From Metaphire vulgaris (lineage: Eukaryota > Annelida > Clitellata > Crassiclitellata > Megascolecidae): a stretch of DNA of 64,000 nt. Position numbers and translations under genes: made by a program. How positions within the stretch are numbered: position 1 is the stretch's first letter; every line of letters begins with the position of its first letter. The stretch lies in the NCBI GenBank assembly GCA_018105865.1, contig CM030837.1:10918725-10982724 (forward strand). The letters are read 5' to 3'. Positions 31,640 to 42,116 of the stretch are shown here, one piece after another. The notes beneath the pieces were generated by a model, which saw nothing but the letters and a program-made list of their open reading frames with translations, made no database searches and was not told where the DNA came from.

Positions 31640-32684
31640 ATTAAGTTTTAATTCCGGTAAAATGGACAAAGTACGCGCTAGGCTAGAAGGGAGTTTAAGA
31701 TGCTAAGACTTCGGTAAAATTATTAGATTCACCACATCCGCCTGAGATCGGGAGGGTTGTGGGAAACCAGCAACTAGGTCCCTGGGAGAGCCTTCGGTCG
31801 AAGCAACTAGAAATTGCCACGTTCACGTAAGACCGGGGAACTTTTAGAAATACCAGCAACTCCGATTAAACCAGCGAACGCTACGCACTCGGACATCGAC
31901 GCTGCTAATTTTAAGTCCGCTGCGCACAGCTGGCTTAGGCTGACTGGCCGCTGACGAAGGGGACAGGCAGTTGAAGCGATGGATGAAGTGACCGAAGGAG
32001 AAATGACGTACAACAGACAATGTAGTGGCTGTCGATCGGTGCTGCTGAGTGGTAGAGCGATGGAAAGAGGGAGAGAGAACGGCAGCGGCTGGCCAGCTGT
32101 GTAGTCACTGCATCTGCCTGAACACCTGTGCCCGGTTACTAGGGGTGATTAGTGAAGCGCCAAGCCTTAGACGAAGTCCATTACCACTGCTAACGACGAC
32201 GCCACTACCTGGATCTCTAGTTTACTCTCCTTTTACAGCATCTAAGCGAACGTGGCACAACAGTTTAAAACACCGCTTGAACACCGGTGCGTGGTGGCCA
32301 GAGCCTGTCAGCGATGCGCTTCGCCATCAGCGAAGCTTACCACCGCTAACGACGACGCTGGGAGGGGTATGGGTCCCAGGTTTAGCTTTCTGACTGCTAA
32401 TACGCGGAGATACAGACAGCAGCAGTCAATTCCCTCAAGCGCCGGTCTTAAAAATTAAAAATCACTGAAAATTTGGCAATTATGGATATGAGAGCTTGTA
32501 TTCGCGGTCTCATTGATATTATTGTGAAGCGATAGAGCAAAGCACAGCGATTGAAAGCGAATGAGCATTGGAGCCCAATAAAGTGCTAAAAGCTTATCGT
32601 TTCATATTGACGCATCAAAGGCTATCGATTACACTCCTCGAGTGGCGCTAGTTATTTTGGCGAACCAGGCACAGACTCAAGATC
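31640..32684. other. GC-richer unknown block
   Basis: It contrasts with the AT-rich surroundings. It contains an internal duplication: GAACACC.GTGC followed by TACCAC(T/C)GCTAACGACGACG occurs near 32120-32205 and 32278-32362. Frames of 108-114 residues across it match nothing I know. It ends at TTTTGGCGAACCAGGCACAG, just before LINE-C. Confidence 0.3.
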
Positions 32685-34590
32685 TTGGAGGAACAGTATA
32701 CTCAGAAAAGAAAGGCATCAGCAGTTACTAACAAGATGGCTATTGCAAATTTTGAAGGTAGATTAGCAAAAAATATAAAACAGAACAGTAAAAGTTTCTA
32801 CAAATATTGTAATAGAAAGTTGAGACGAAAGGACACAGTCGGTCCCCTCTTGGACAGCGCAGGATGTGCAATAACAGACGATGTAGAAACTGCACAGATT
32901 CTAAATAACTATTTTTGTTCAGTATTTACAGAGGAAAATACAAATACTATGCCAGAAGCCAAAATTGTGTTTGATGGAAATGAAGAAGAAATGCTAACAG
33001 ATATAGTGTGTACAAAAGAATGTGTTATCAAGGTTTTGATCAATTTAAAGACAGACTTATATAGGATTAGATGGCTTACATTCAAAGTTTCTTTACGAGG
33101 TTCAAAATGAAATAGGACATGCAATTTCATTGATAATCAATGAATCACTCAGAACTGGAGTAGTACCACAAGACTGGAGAGACGCATTAGTCAGCCCACT
33201 GTTCAAGAAGGGAAAACGAAGTGAACCTAGCAATTACAGACCAGTGAGCCTAACATCTGTAATCGGTAAAGTTATGGAAAAAATACTGAAAGAAAGCATT
33301 TTGGAACATTTGACTAGGCATAAAATTGTTAAACATAGTCAGCACGGATTTACAAAGGGGCGTTCATGCCTGACCAACCTGTTGGACTTTCTGGAGGAGG
33401 TTTTTGATAAGCTAGACAAGGGCAAGGCAGTAGACATAATATATTTAGATTTTGCCAAAGCTTTTGATAAAGTACCCCACATAAGGCTGGCTGCCAAACT
33501 GAAGTCCTGTGGAATAAGGGGCAATATTCTCAGATGGATTCAAAATTGGTTGAAGGGAAGAAGACAGAAGGTTGGCATTAGGGGAGGCCATTCGCAATGG
33601 GCAAGAGTTATCAGTGGAGTGCCTCAGGGCTCAGTGCTTGGGCCATTGTTTTTTTCTAATATATATAAAAATGATATCGATGAAGGATTACTACCCAAAA
33701 TTTCAAAGTTTGTCAATTATACAAAGTTGTGTAGAAATATAGACTCGGAGGATGATGCTCAAAGTTTAAAAGAAGATATAAGGAAATTGTTTCAGTGGTC
33801 TGTGGACTGGCAGATGCTTTTCAATATTGATAAATGTTTTGTAATGCATGTTGGGAAGTCTAACAATGGTAATGAATATTCTTTAGGGGGGAAGGTTCTA
33901 ACCACAACAGAAAAAGAAAAGAGACTTGGGGATAATCACCCATAGAAGTATGAATCCATCTCACCAATGCATGGAGGCAGCAAAAAGGGAAACCAAATGT
34001 TGGGAATGGTGAAAAGGACAATTGTGAGTCGTGACAAAGAGATAATCATTAAACTTTATAAGTCATTAGTAAGGCCTCATCTGGAATACTGTGTTCAGGC
34101 TTGGAATCCATTCTTGAAAAAGATATAGAACTTTTAGAAAAAGTGCAAAGACGAGCAACGAAGAAGATGGTCAATGGGTGCCATAATTTAAGCTACGAAA
34201 AAGACTTCAATATTGTGGACTGACAACATTAGAAAGGAGAAGAGAAAGAGGGGATTTGATAGAAACATACAAAATAATGACTGGGAAAGTAGATGTGCCA
34301 TATGATCGATTCTTTACATTGGCACACTATAGCAGCACAAGAGGCCACAAGTGCAAATTGTTTAAGCAGAGGGTTGGTCCAAGAAAGAAAAACTTTTTTA
34401 GTGCAAGGGTTGTGGACAAATGGAACAGTTTGGACGAAGTGGGAGTGACAGTTGAAACAGTAAACGGATTCAAAGGCTATCTAGATAAACTAGGTTATTG
34501 AATGTAGATGGTTACATCAGTGGTTTTCACACAGGCTTACTTAGCCTCCTAAACCACTTAAAATCACATTATTATTATTATTATTATTAT
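32685..34590 (+). mobile_element. LINE-C copy 1 (CR1-like), inactive
   Basis: From 32685 the frame covers the segment before the RT (KNIKQNSKSFYKYCNRKLRR, ILNNYFCSVFTEENTN). A frameshift near 33060 leads into the RT core at 33130-33945: NYRPVSLTSVIGKVMEKIL, HGFTKGRSCLTNLLDF, YLDFAKAFDKVPH, SGVPQGSVLGPLFFSNIY. The catalytic box, canonically FADD, reads FVNY (33709-33720), so both aspartates are lost. A cluster of frameshifts at 33925-34200 breaks the thumb, after which the C-terminus (LIETYKIMTGKVDVPYDRFF, KLFKQRVGPRKKNFFSARVV) is open to 34501. The 3' UTR ends in ATT repeats (34568-34590). It is near-identical to 50696-52037. Confidence 0.9.
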
Positions 34591-35462
34591 AGGGGTGCAT
34601 CTAGCCAACGCGTCTTTGTCCGTGTTACTAGTGTTGCCACTGTAGCTATTGCTTCCATTGTTGCTTGGTTTGTTAATAAATAAAAATAAACCAGTAAAAA
34701 GTAAGCTGCATTTGTGTCTTATAAAGTCGCTGTTGACCAAGTCTCAGTGCACTGTCAGTAAAGGTGAGTCTTGGCTGTGATGAAAATCGCCTAACTGAGG
34801 TCATGTTTGTGCCCAGGAGGTCAACTCTGAGCCAAGGAAGGAGATAGATGACCACCTGTCGGGCGCGGAGAGCCAGTTTGGTGAATAGACGTCGTTGAGG
34901 AAAAGAGTGGACCACCGTCCATTCAGGCACGGTTAACCTCGGTCTTTGATGAAAGCGCTGAGGAAACAAATAGATGCCCCTGCCCATCTAGGAGCGAGAG
35001 CAGAAGGTACCAAGCGTGCTAAAAAGCCACAACAGAGGATAGACAACGTGCCTGTCTTGAAGAGAGCAGAAGACGGTTATATTACCAAAAATGAAGAGGC
35101 ATAATACAAAAGTTGAAACCGGTGACCAAGAATATGTACCGAAATCACTTAAGGCGCCGAGACCAAGCGGTGGCCAGCGATAAGGGGAGCCAGATAAAGG
35201 GTCTCTCGGACGAGGCCAGAGACAGGACAGACAGAGACATCAGACGAGGAAAATCAGAACCCTATGTTGAGGAGCGGCCATCCTCAGTATGCGCCTGCCC
35301 GGCAGCTGTGGACACCTCATCTGATGTCGGTGAACTGGAAAGCAAACAGACGCCGTCAATCAGGCAGAGTTGGTGGCAGATGGTGATCGGGAAACCGAGC
35401 GGGCGTTGGGGGCCGCCAGCCGCGCGACGAGACCGCGAGCCGGGGTCGCCACACTTATTAAG
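34591..35462. other. GC-richer block of unknown origin
   Basis: It follows the LINE-C tail. A 120-residue frame (35113-35475) is rich in Arg, Asp and Ser (KGLSDEARDRTDRDIRRGKS) but contains no motif I recognise; it may be part of an old retroelement 5' region or gag-like sequence. Its reverse-strand frames look like shadows. Confidence 0.3.
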
Positions 35463-35612
35463 AAAAAGCATCTAAATTTTGTTAACAATTAACTGAAAAA
35501 TAATTAACTGTAACTGAAAAATGACAATAACTTTAACTGTAACTATAAGTGGAAAATAATTTCAATAACTTTAACTGTAACTGTAAAATAATCAATAACT
35601 GAAACCACACTG

Positions 35613-35887
35613 GTGCCATATTACTACGTTTTAGTTCATAGGCCTATGCTAAAAAGCGTGAATTTCAAACATGCGCTTATACAATAAAATCTCTAATTGC
35701 AATAAAACTATTTGAAAGCAATCGTAAACAGTGACACCTGACTCTAGAATCCGATTCATTTAATTCATGTAGCACATATTTATGTACTAAATGAAGAATA
35801 AGAGAAAATGTATTGAATTTTTTATAATGCGCTACATAAACATAAATTTGCGCCATATAAATGAATATTGCAGGTGCAATACAGCAA
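35613..35887. repeat. Degenerate tandem repeat, right flank of the shell
   Basis: Homologous to 29640-29824 (AACTATTTGAAAGCAATCGT; CACCTGACTCTAGAATCCG; TTCATGTAGCAC). Related TAATGCGCTA and GCGCCATATA motifs recur to about 35870 and again near 36648-36680. Confidence 0.5.
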
Positions 35888-35889
35888 CT

Positions 35890-36496
35890 TCACCTATAAT
35901 ACAACTTCACCTATCTTGGAAGCAATATGACACATGACTTAGACTGCAGACAAGAGGTCACAAGAAGAGCAGCAAGAGCTTTAGATCAACTGACGGCAAT
36001 GGACAAGATCTGGAAAAGCAAATCAATAAGCACTGAAACAAAAAAGAAAATACTCGAAACCTGTATCTTCAGCAGTTTTTTATATGGATGCGAAACATGG
36101 ACCATCACCAAAGACCTGGAAAGAAAAATACTAGCCTTTGAAAGAAAATGTTACAGAAAAATACTACGAATCGGATGGGTCGAAAAAATGACAAATGAAG
36201 AACTATACAGGAGAATTCAGCCCAAACAAACCATGCTGGAAAGAGTAAAACAAAGGAAACTCCATCTTTTTGGACACATATGCAGAATGAAGGAGGACAG
36301 AAAGATCAAAGCTCTAATGTTTGGAATAATGGAGGGTGCCAATAAGAGAGGGAGACCACACAAGGAATGGTGTGATGATATTGAAGAATGGCGTGGAAGC
36401 AGTTTACAGGATCATAGCCACAGAGCAACGGACAGAAAAGAATGGCAGAAAACTGTGGAGATGGCATTATACACCAACGGGCGATGAGCCCACGGT

Positions 36497-36541
<45 letters not shown>
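35890..36541 (+). mobile_element. LINE-A copy 1, RTE-like C-terminus with (GAT)n tail
   Basis: A 186-residue open frame (35927-36487) runs MTHDLDCRQEVTRRAARALD, KKKILETCIFSSFLYGCETW, TITKDLERKILAFERKCYRK, and MLERVKQRKLHLFGHICRMK, then NKRGRPHKEWCDDIEEW. This is the post-palm domain typical of RTE-like proteins (YG.ETW....., R.LLRI.W, GH..R, G.R.RGRP...W.DDI). A small duplication at the 5' end (CTTCACCTATAATACAA then CTTCACCTATCTTGG) precedes the expected FTYLGSNMTHD phrase. The stop is followed by GATGAT units (36496-36541). The endonuclease and palm are missing, so it is a 5'-truncated dead copy. Confidence 0.85.
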
Positions 36542-36542
<1 letters not shown>

Positions 36543-36543
<1 letters not shown>

Positions 36544-36883
36544 TTCCAGCAGGTTACCTTCATTCTGAAATGTACCAATATTTGAATAATTGATATTGAA
36601 GAAAACACCAAATGTGAAGGAATGTCAAAAATTTAGAAATTTGCTAATAATGCGCTATGTAATTGGTGCCTTATAGGCAAGGATTGCATTTTTTATCAAC
36701 AAGGTGTCCCATTATCTGTCCCAAATCTCTACCATGCTGCCAGCATCAAACATTTACCGCTTTTGACAACGCACTTCTACTTACTGTAAATGTACCAATA
36801 TTGCCCGTATCACGTACGGGATTAACGCTTTTGGCATGGGTTTTCCTACCCGTATCCCGTACGGGATTAATGCTAGGGAGGTT
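36543..36883. other. Unassigned sequence
   Basis: CCCGTATC.CGTACGGGATTAA occurs twice (about 36806 and 36849), giving small GTACGG hairpins. No coding feature. Confidence 0.35.
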
Positions 36884-36928
36884 ATAATTTGATAACAAAA
36901 GAGCACTAACTAACTAAAATTTGCTAAC
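36884..36928. repeat. 32-bp minisatellite, split portion
   Basis: AACAAAAGAGCACTAACTAA followed by CTAAAATTTGCTAACGAAAG matches the unit of the array at 39362-39612. The array resumes at 38236 after a LINE pair. Confidence 0.65.
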
Positions 36929-37556
36929 GAAAGTAGTAGTAGTAACAGACTTCTTTAGCGCCATTGTAGTAGCACATCAGCACCAGTTGATGGTCGCTTC
37001 AGTAAATAATCATAGTTGTGAATTTGTGATCTTGTCCGTGGTGAATCTAGGTTGTAATCCAGAGGTCAGTCTGAACTTCCAGATTCCAGGTCAAGGCGGA
37101 TATGCAGTCACGAATAGATGTGTTTTAAGTCTAGACCTGAAGGTAGTAAGACATTCAGTTTGGCGGACCTGTGCCGGCAGAGAATTCCAAAGTCTGGGCC
37201 CAGCAACAGAAAGAGCACATTTTCCAGTAGTGGTCTTGCTATAGGGTATGTAAAGAGTAGTAGCATCAGATGACCTCGTTGAATGCTGGTTGTCTTGAAC
37301 AGTCAGTAATGATCGGAGATACATTGGCTGATATGTGTGGAGCGTCTTATGCACAATGAGACTTATCTTGAATTCGATCAATTTGTTTGACAGGAAGCCA
37401 ATGAAGTGATTTTTAGGATTGGTGTGCTCATATTTGGCAGTTCCAGTGATAGCTCTGGCTAAGGAATTTTGAATCCTTTGCAGGCAGTTTGAGTTAGATT
37501 TTGAAATCCCAGTTTACAGTGAATTGCAATAGTCGAGACGACTCGATATCAAAGCT
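36929..37556 (-). pseudogene. L2-like LINE 3' fragment
   Basis: The minus-strand frame 37381-37091 reads IEFKISLIVHKTLHTYQPMY, LRSLLTVQDNQHSTRSSDAT, GPRLWNSLPAQVRQTECLTT and FRSRLKTHLFVTAYPP, the end of an L2-like ORF2. Upstream, SSRLDYCNSL (near 37530) and other frameshifted pieces extend the match to 37556. The 3' side ends in a TAC/TAG-type repeat at 36929-36941. Its 5' edge abuts LINE-F exactly. Confidence 0.8.
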
Positions 37557-38235
37557 GCAGAATACTGTGCCCCAGTATGGTGCCGAAGCCCCCACGTCCA
37601 TTTGGTCGACTCCAAACTGAATTCCTCCATGAGGACAATCTCTGGAACCATCCATTCTACCCCGGCTCACTGGTTGCCAGTCCTTAGCAACATCGCCCCG
37701 CCAGCTATCCGTCGTGAAGCCGCAACATCCAAGCTCACTGCCCACATTAATGCCCGACCAGATCTACCAATACACGCAGACATCTTTGACCATCCTGCTC
37801 AACGTCTGACGTCTCGTCATCCAATCTGGTTTCCTGCGCCTATACTGCACTTCTCTGTTCCGGACTCATGGAAGCAGAGTTGGCAGTCTGCTGAGGTCAA
37901 GAACAAACACCTCATCACAGTCCCCTGCAAGCGCCAACCCGGCTTTGACCTAGTGCGCTATGATTGGGTCCACCTCAATCGCTATCGAACAGGCCATGGC
38001 CGATGCGCCGCTATGCTTCACCGTTGGGGAGCCAGAGATGACCCGAATTGCCCTTGCGGCATCAGACAGACTATGAACCACATAGTCAATGACTGCCACC
38101 TCACCAGATTCGAAGGAGGACTCGAGACCCTGCATCAGGCTCAACCTGATGCCGTTGAATGGCTGAGAAAGAAAGGCATTTGCTAGAAGAAGAATCAAAG
38201 CGTTGGCCAGAGGAATAAGTGCACAGGAAGGGTTG
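37557..38235 (+). pseudogene. LINE-F C-terminal fragment (jockey-like)
   Basis: A broken EYCAPVWCRSPHVHLVDS-like start near 37560 leads into an open run to 38186: LNSSMRTISGTIHSTPAHWL, PVLSNIAPPAIRREAATSKL, VHLNRYRTGHGRCAAMLHRW, then PNCPCGIRQTMNHIVNDCH. The C.C....T..H...C arrangement is the zinc-knuckle-like C-terminus of jockey-type LINE proteins. The 3' UTR is short and the frame stops at 38184-38186. It is 5' truncated; no RT palm. Confidence 0.75.
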
Positions 38236-38311
38236 ATGTGTCTGAAAGAGCACTAACTAACTAGAATTTGATAACAACAAAACCTCTAAATACTAAATAA
38301 ATATATAAAAT
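38236..38311. repeat. 32-bp minisatellite, middle portion
   Basis: GAAAGAGCACTAACTAACTA and GAATTTGATAACAACAAAAC belong to the same array as 36884-36928 and 39362-39612. Confidence 0.6.
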
Positions 38312-39361
38312 TCTTTTGTTTACTCCGTCTTCCTTTAAGGCATCAATCTCTGAACTAGAATCAGCATTTTCGTCAATCTCATCGAGGATGTCAGCTAATC
38401 TCCTTGCCCTCAATCTCTCCAAAACAGAATTTCTATTATTTGGACTGCCACAACAACTGAAAAAAATTGAAAATCCCACACTGATTTTAGCCCCAGATAC
38501 AATAATAACCCCTGTTCCAACTGCAAAAAATTTTGGATTTACTTTTGACTCCTCCCTAAATTTTGAAGCTCACATATCTCAACTATCAAAAACCTGTTAT
38601 GCTCTCATTCGTGATCTACGTCGCCTTCGTCCCTACCTTGATATTAAAACTGCTTCCACCATTGCCACTTCAACAGTTCACTCTAAGTTAGACTACTGCA
38701 ACTCACTGTTTCACAATCTTCCAAAGGCTTCCATATGTAAACTCCAATCGATTCAAAATGCCTTAGCTCGTGCAGTAACTAAATCGCCTAAATTTTGCCA
38801 CATTACACCATTGCTCAAATCTCTCCACTGGCTCAAAATAGCAGAACGCATTGAATATAAAATAATATCGATGACTTATAACTCACTTCATACATCAAAA
38901 CCAGTCTACCTAAGAAATCTGATAGTTCCACAACAACCTGGATCTACTAGATCTTCTTCTCATGTAACTCTCCTTCGACCTCTGAATCAATCATCTCTCA
39001 AAATTTGTAATCGTGCTTTTTCATACGCTGCACCTGAGCTTTGGAACTCAATTCCAATATCCCTTCGCTGTCTACATCAAAGCCAAATAACAAACTCTGA
39101 GTCACAATTTTCTCCCCTTCTTGCAACATCTCCTCATGCTTTTCTTTCTAAACTAAAATCATTTCTCTTTATAAAATCATTTCCTCCATAGCTGTAGCGT
39201 CCTGCCCACTCGCCCTTTTGATTAAATGACCCGACATGAATGACCCACCTTTGGCTATAGCTACTTCATTTGAGATTAAACGCATAGGAATAAGGAGCTA
39301 CTTCGGTGCATCTTTTGAAAGCACTTTAGAAATTAACGAGATTTTACTTACTTACTTACTT
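38312..39361 (+). mobile_element. LINE-D copy 2 with (TTAC)n tail
   Basis: A 291-residue open frame (38316-39191) starts just after the catalytic box and runs SANLLALNLSKTEFLLFG, NFGFTFDSSLNFEAHISQLS, CYALIRDLRRLRPYLDIKTA, STVHSKLDYCNSLFHNLP, LLKSLHWLKIAERIEYKI, RAFSYAAPELWNSIPISLRC and KLKSFLFIKSFPP. This is the RT thumb and C-terminal domain of an L2-like LINE. The frame is unbroken although the palm, with the catalytic aspartates, is absent, implying a recent 5'-truncated insertion. The 3' UTR ends in TTAC units (39346-39361). It sits within the 32-bp minisatellite. Confidence 0.85.
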
Positions 39362-39612
39362 AAATACCTAGAATTTGCTAACAACAGTGCTAATAACTAG
39401 AATTCGCTAGCAATACTAGTATTTGTTAAAGAAAGCACGAACTAGAATTCGCTACCAAAAGCGTCAAATAACTGAAATTTGCTAACAACAGAGCTAAATA
39501 ACTAGAATTCGCGAACATAACTAGAATTCGCTACCAAAAGAGCACTAAATAACTTGAATTCGCTAATGAAAGAGCACTAAATAACTAGAATTTTCTAACG
39601 AAAGAGCACTAT
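39362..39612. repeat. 32-bp minisatellite array
   Basis: Degenerate units of the type CTAGAATTCGCTAACAAAAG + AGCACTAAATAA repeat about eight times. Pieces of the same array lie at 36884-36928 and 38236-38311 (and weakly at 29380-29430), separated by LINE insertions. Confidence 0.8.
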
Positions 39613-39978
39613 ATGCAATATAAAACGAATAACACCAAACGCCAGACTTTTGTATTTCGTTTATTACACAATTTGTGATGCATTATATGCATTCAACAAC
39701 GTTTTTAGCGCGATCAGTACTTAGAACAATATTACTAAGAGGTTACTGGTAATTTCCAGTTGAGGTCGCGACTTATACTTTGCAGCAACTTATAACTAGA
39801 ATTAACACAAATATTTGCAATTTTTAGTAGCTTTGGTACCACAGCAACGACTTATATGGTAGTAGGACACGCATAAACTCTACCCATGGACATGACGACA
39901 CACGTGCCGTGCACTCTATATATGTTTGCAAGTTATACAAATTTTTTAAAACATAAACTGCCCAAAAGTGTGAGGTAT
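39613..39978. other. Unassigned sequence
   Basis: No recognised feature until GTGTGAGGTATACGCGTGTGCGAGGTATAC, read in two parts, near 39967-39997. Its second half is the left target duplication of the following LINE. Confidence 0.35.
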
Positions 39979-41471
39979 ACGCGTGTGCGAGGTATACGTT
40001 AACCAAAGTGTTGTAATTGAATGTGCAGAATTCATAGCTGAAATTCTTTCTGATATCGTAAATTCTTCTTTCCTAACAGGTATTGTCCCTGATGAAATTA
40101 AAATAGCAAAAATCACTCCAATATATAAATCAGGTACAAAGTCTAGTGAATCTAATTATAGGCCAATCTCCAACTTACCTATTTTTTCAAAAATCTTTGA
40201 AAAGGCTATGTTTATCAGATTAATCAAATATTTGGATAAATATAATATGTTATCTGACTTCCAATTTGGTTTTAGACCAAATAACTCTACATATATGCCC
40301 ATTTTAGACTTAAGAGATGGCGTAACATCAAACTTTGAATCTCACAACCACTCAAAAGGTATTTTTCTAGACTTAAAAAAAGCGTTTGATGTAATAGATC
40401 ATAAAATATTACTAATAAAACTTGAATACTATGGAATTAAAGGTCTATCTCTAACTTGGTTTTCCAACTACCTAACTAACCGTAAACAATTTACTAGGGT
40501 AAACTCCCAAAATTCTGACATCAAAGACATCAAATATGGAGTACCCCAAGGATCTATATTAGGACCTCTTCTCTTCTTAATTTTTATTAATGATTTACCT
40601 AATACATCAACACTATTTAAATTTGTATTGTTTGCTGATGACACTAACTTATTTGCTAGTCACAAAAACTTGAAAGATTTGATTGCCCTTGTCAATTCTG
40701 AATTATTAAAAATATCAAATTGGTTTAAAATAAACAAACTAGCTCTTAATCTTGAAAAAACTAATTTCATACATTTCCATCTAAAATCTCATTTGTACAA
40801 TCTTGATCCAATAAAGATAGATGGCACTACCTTAACCCAAAAATCCTCTGTAAAATTCCTAGGAGTAGTAGTTGATCAGCACCTAAACTGGAAAGAACAG
40901 TCTAATGAACTTTCAAATAAAATAGCAAAAATCTCAATATAATTAGACACATTAAAAATATGATTGACTTCTCTGCTCTTAGGCAACTCTATTTTACTCT
41001 TATTCATTCATATCTAACCTATTGCAATATAATTTGGGCAAATACTTATAAATCAACTATTGGCAAAATCCAAATTCTACAAAATAAAGCAATAAGACTA
41101 ATATTTAAAGAAAAGAATTATACTAACACGACCAATCGGTTTAATAAATATAATATTTTAAAAATTGAAAATATATATAAACAGCAAACTGCCTTATTTG
41201 TATTTCAATATCTTCATAACCTTTTACCCAATATTTTCTATGTTAACAAATTCTTTGATACTCTAAACATTAAATGTAAACCCAATCTCAGAAATAGTAA
41301 CAATATCGATCTTCAATATGCATCTACTAATGCCAGATTATTTACTAACAAATTTTCTGGACCTAGAATTTGGAATAGCCTCCCTCCTGATCTAAAATAT
41401 CTAAACCAATTAACCTCATTTAAAACCAGTGGCGTAACCAGACTCAAATTGTAACCCGGGCAGCTGACCAA

Positions 41472-41584
41472 GGGGCTGTCCATAAATTACGCAAACAATT
41501 TTGGCGAATTTTGACCCCCCCTTGTCAACACCTGCCAAACTTTTCAAACCCTCCCCATTTTTGCGTAATTTATGGACAGCCCCC
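41472..41584. mobile_element. Small MITE with near-perfect 24-bp ends
   Basis: GGGGCTGTCCATAAATTACG (start) is mirrored by CGTAATTTATGGACAGCCCC (end). About 113 bp in total, so almost half the element is terminal repeat. The GGGGCYGTCCATA ends resemble the Harbinger-like family at 14096. No clear target duplication. Confidence 0.75.
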
Positions 41585-42049
41585 ACCTCAAGAATTTTTT
41601 TTTTACAAAATTAACATGGGGAACTTAACAATAGGCATCAATCGGCCACTTAACTTGGAGGAAGTTCAAGTTTCACATATGCAGGTCATAAGGACTACAA
41701 AGCGACATAAAACATAGCTAAAATAAACTTTGGAATTGTCAAAATCAAATAACGAGAAGGGTACAAGTATAACCAATTAAGCATCCAGTTACATTGAATT
41801 ATAAACGACTCTGAGCTAATGATCATTGATTAATCATAATATTAATAGATAAAGATGACTTTAACTAATTGCGATAAACGAAACTACCCTGAAGTCAAAG
41901 CAATACGAGAAATCATGTCTTTTAAAAAATCAGACTAAACGCGAGATTGTGAGTAAAACAATAAATTCATTCTTGCGAACTTGTAATAAACCGTATAAAC
42001 CTCCACTCGTAAAGCACAACCGCTTGCTCCGAAGGCATTGTACATTATA

Positions 42050-42116
42050 CGCCCTTGATTTTGGCCTTTGCTATGTTACGGCACTATATAAATTGTCACG
42101 AACAATAACAATAAAG
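42050..42116 (+). mobile_element. LINE-B 3' UTR scrap
   Basis: TTTTGGCCTTTGCTATGTTA and CGGCACTATATAAATTGTCA then CGAACAATAACAATAA equal the 3' end of LINE-B copies (compare 8528-8585 in reverse). It lies inside the hAT element at 41427-42708. Confidence 0.6.

Larger units (their letters stand above)
29825..35612. mobile_element. Old hAT-like shell enclosing several inserts
   Basis: The left end CAGTGTAGTTTCAGTTA (29825) and right end TAACTGAAACCACACTG (ending 35612) are inverted repeats with 16 of 17 matches. Flanks GCACCTTA and GTGCCATA agree at 5 of 8, a decayed target duplication. Subterminal TAACTGTAACTG repeats lie inside each end (to about 29950 and from 35463). The interior holds another hAT element, GGGTTGG-rich sequence, a GC-richer unknown block and a LINE-C copy. 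Confidence 0.45.

Noticed and set aside
32649..32670. LTR primer-binding site (TGGCGAACCAGGCAC)
   Set aside because: No LTR end or partner LTR could be placed, and the match to a specific tRNA cannot be made by eye.
35262..35471. 69-residue minus frame opposite the Arg/Asp-rich frame
   Set aside because: Shadow of GC-rich sequence; no homology recognised on either strand strong enough to call a gene.
36336..36593. Frame with a long run of Asp residues
   Set aside because: It is the (GAT)n tail of LINE-A read in a second frame.
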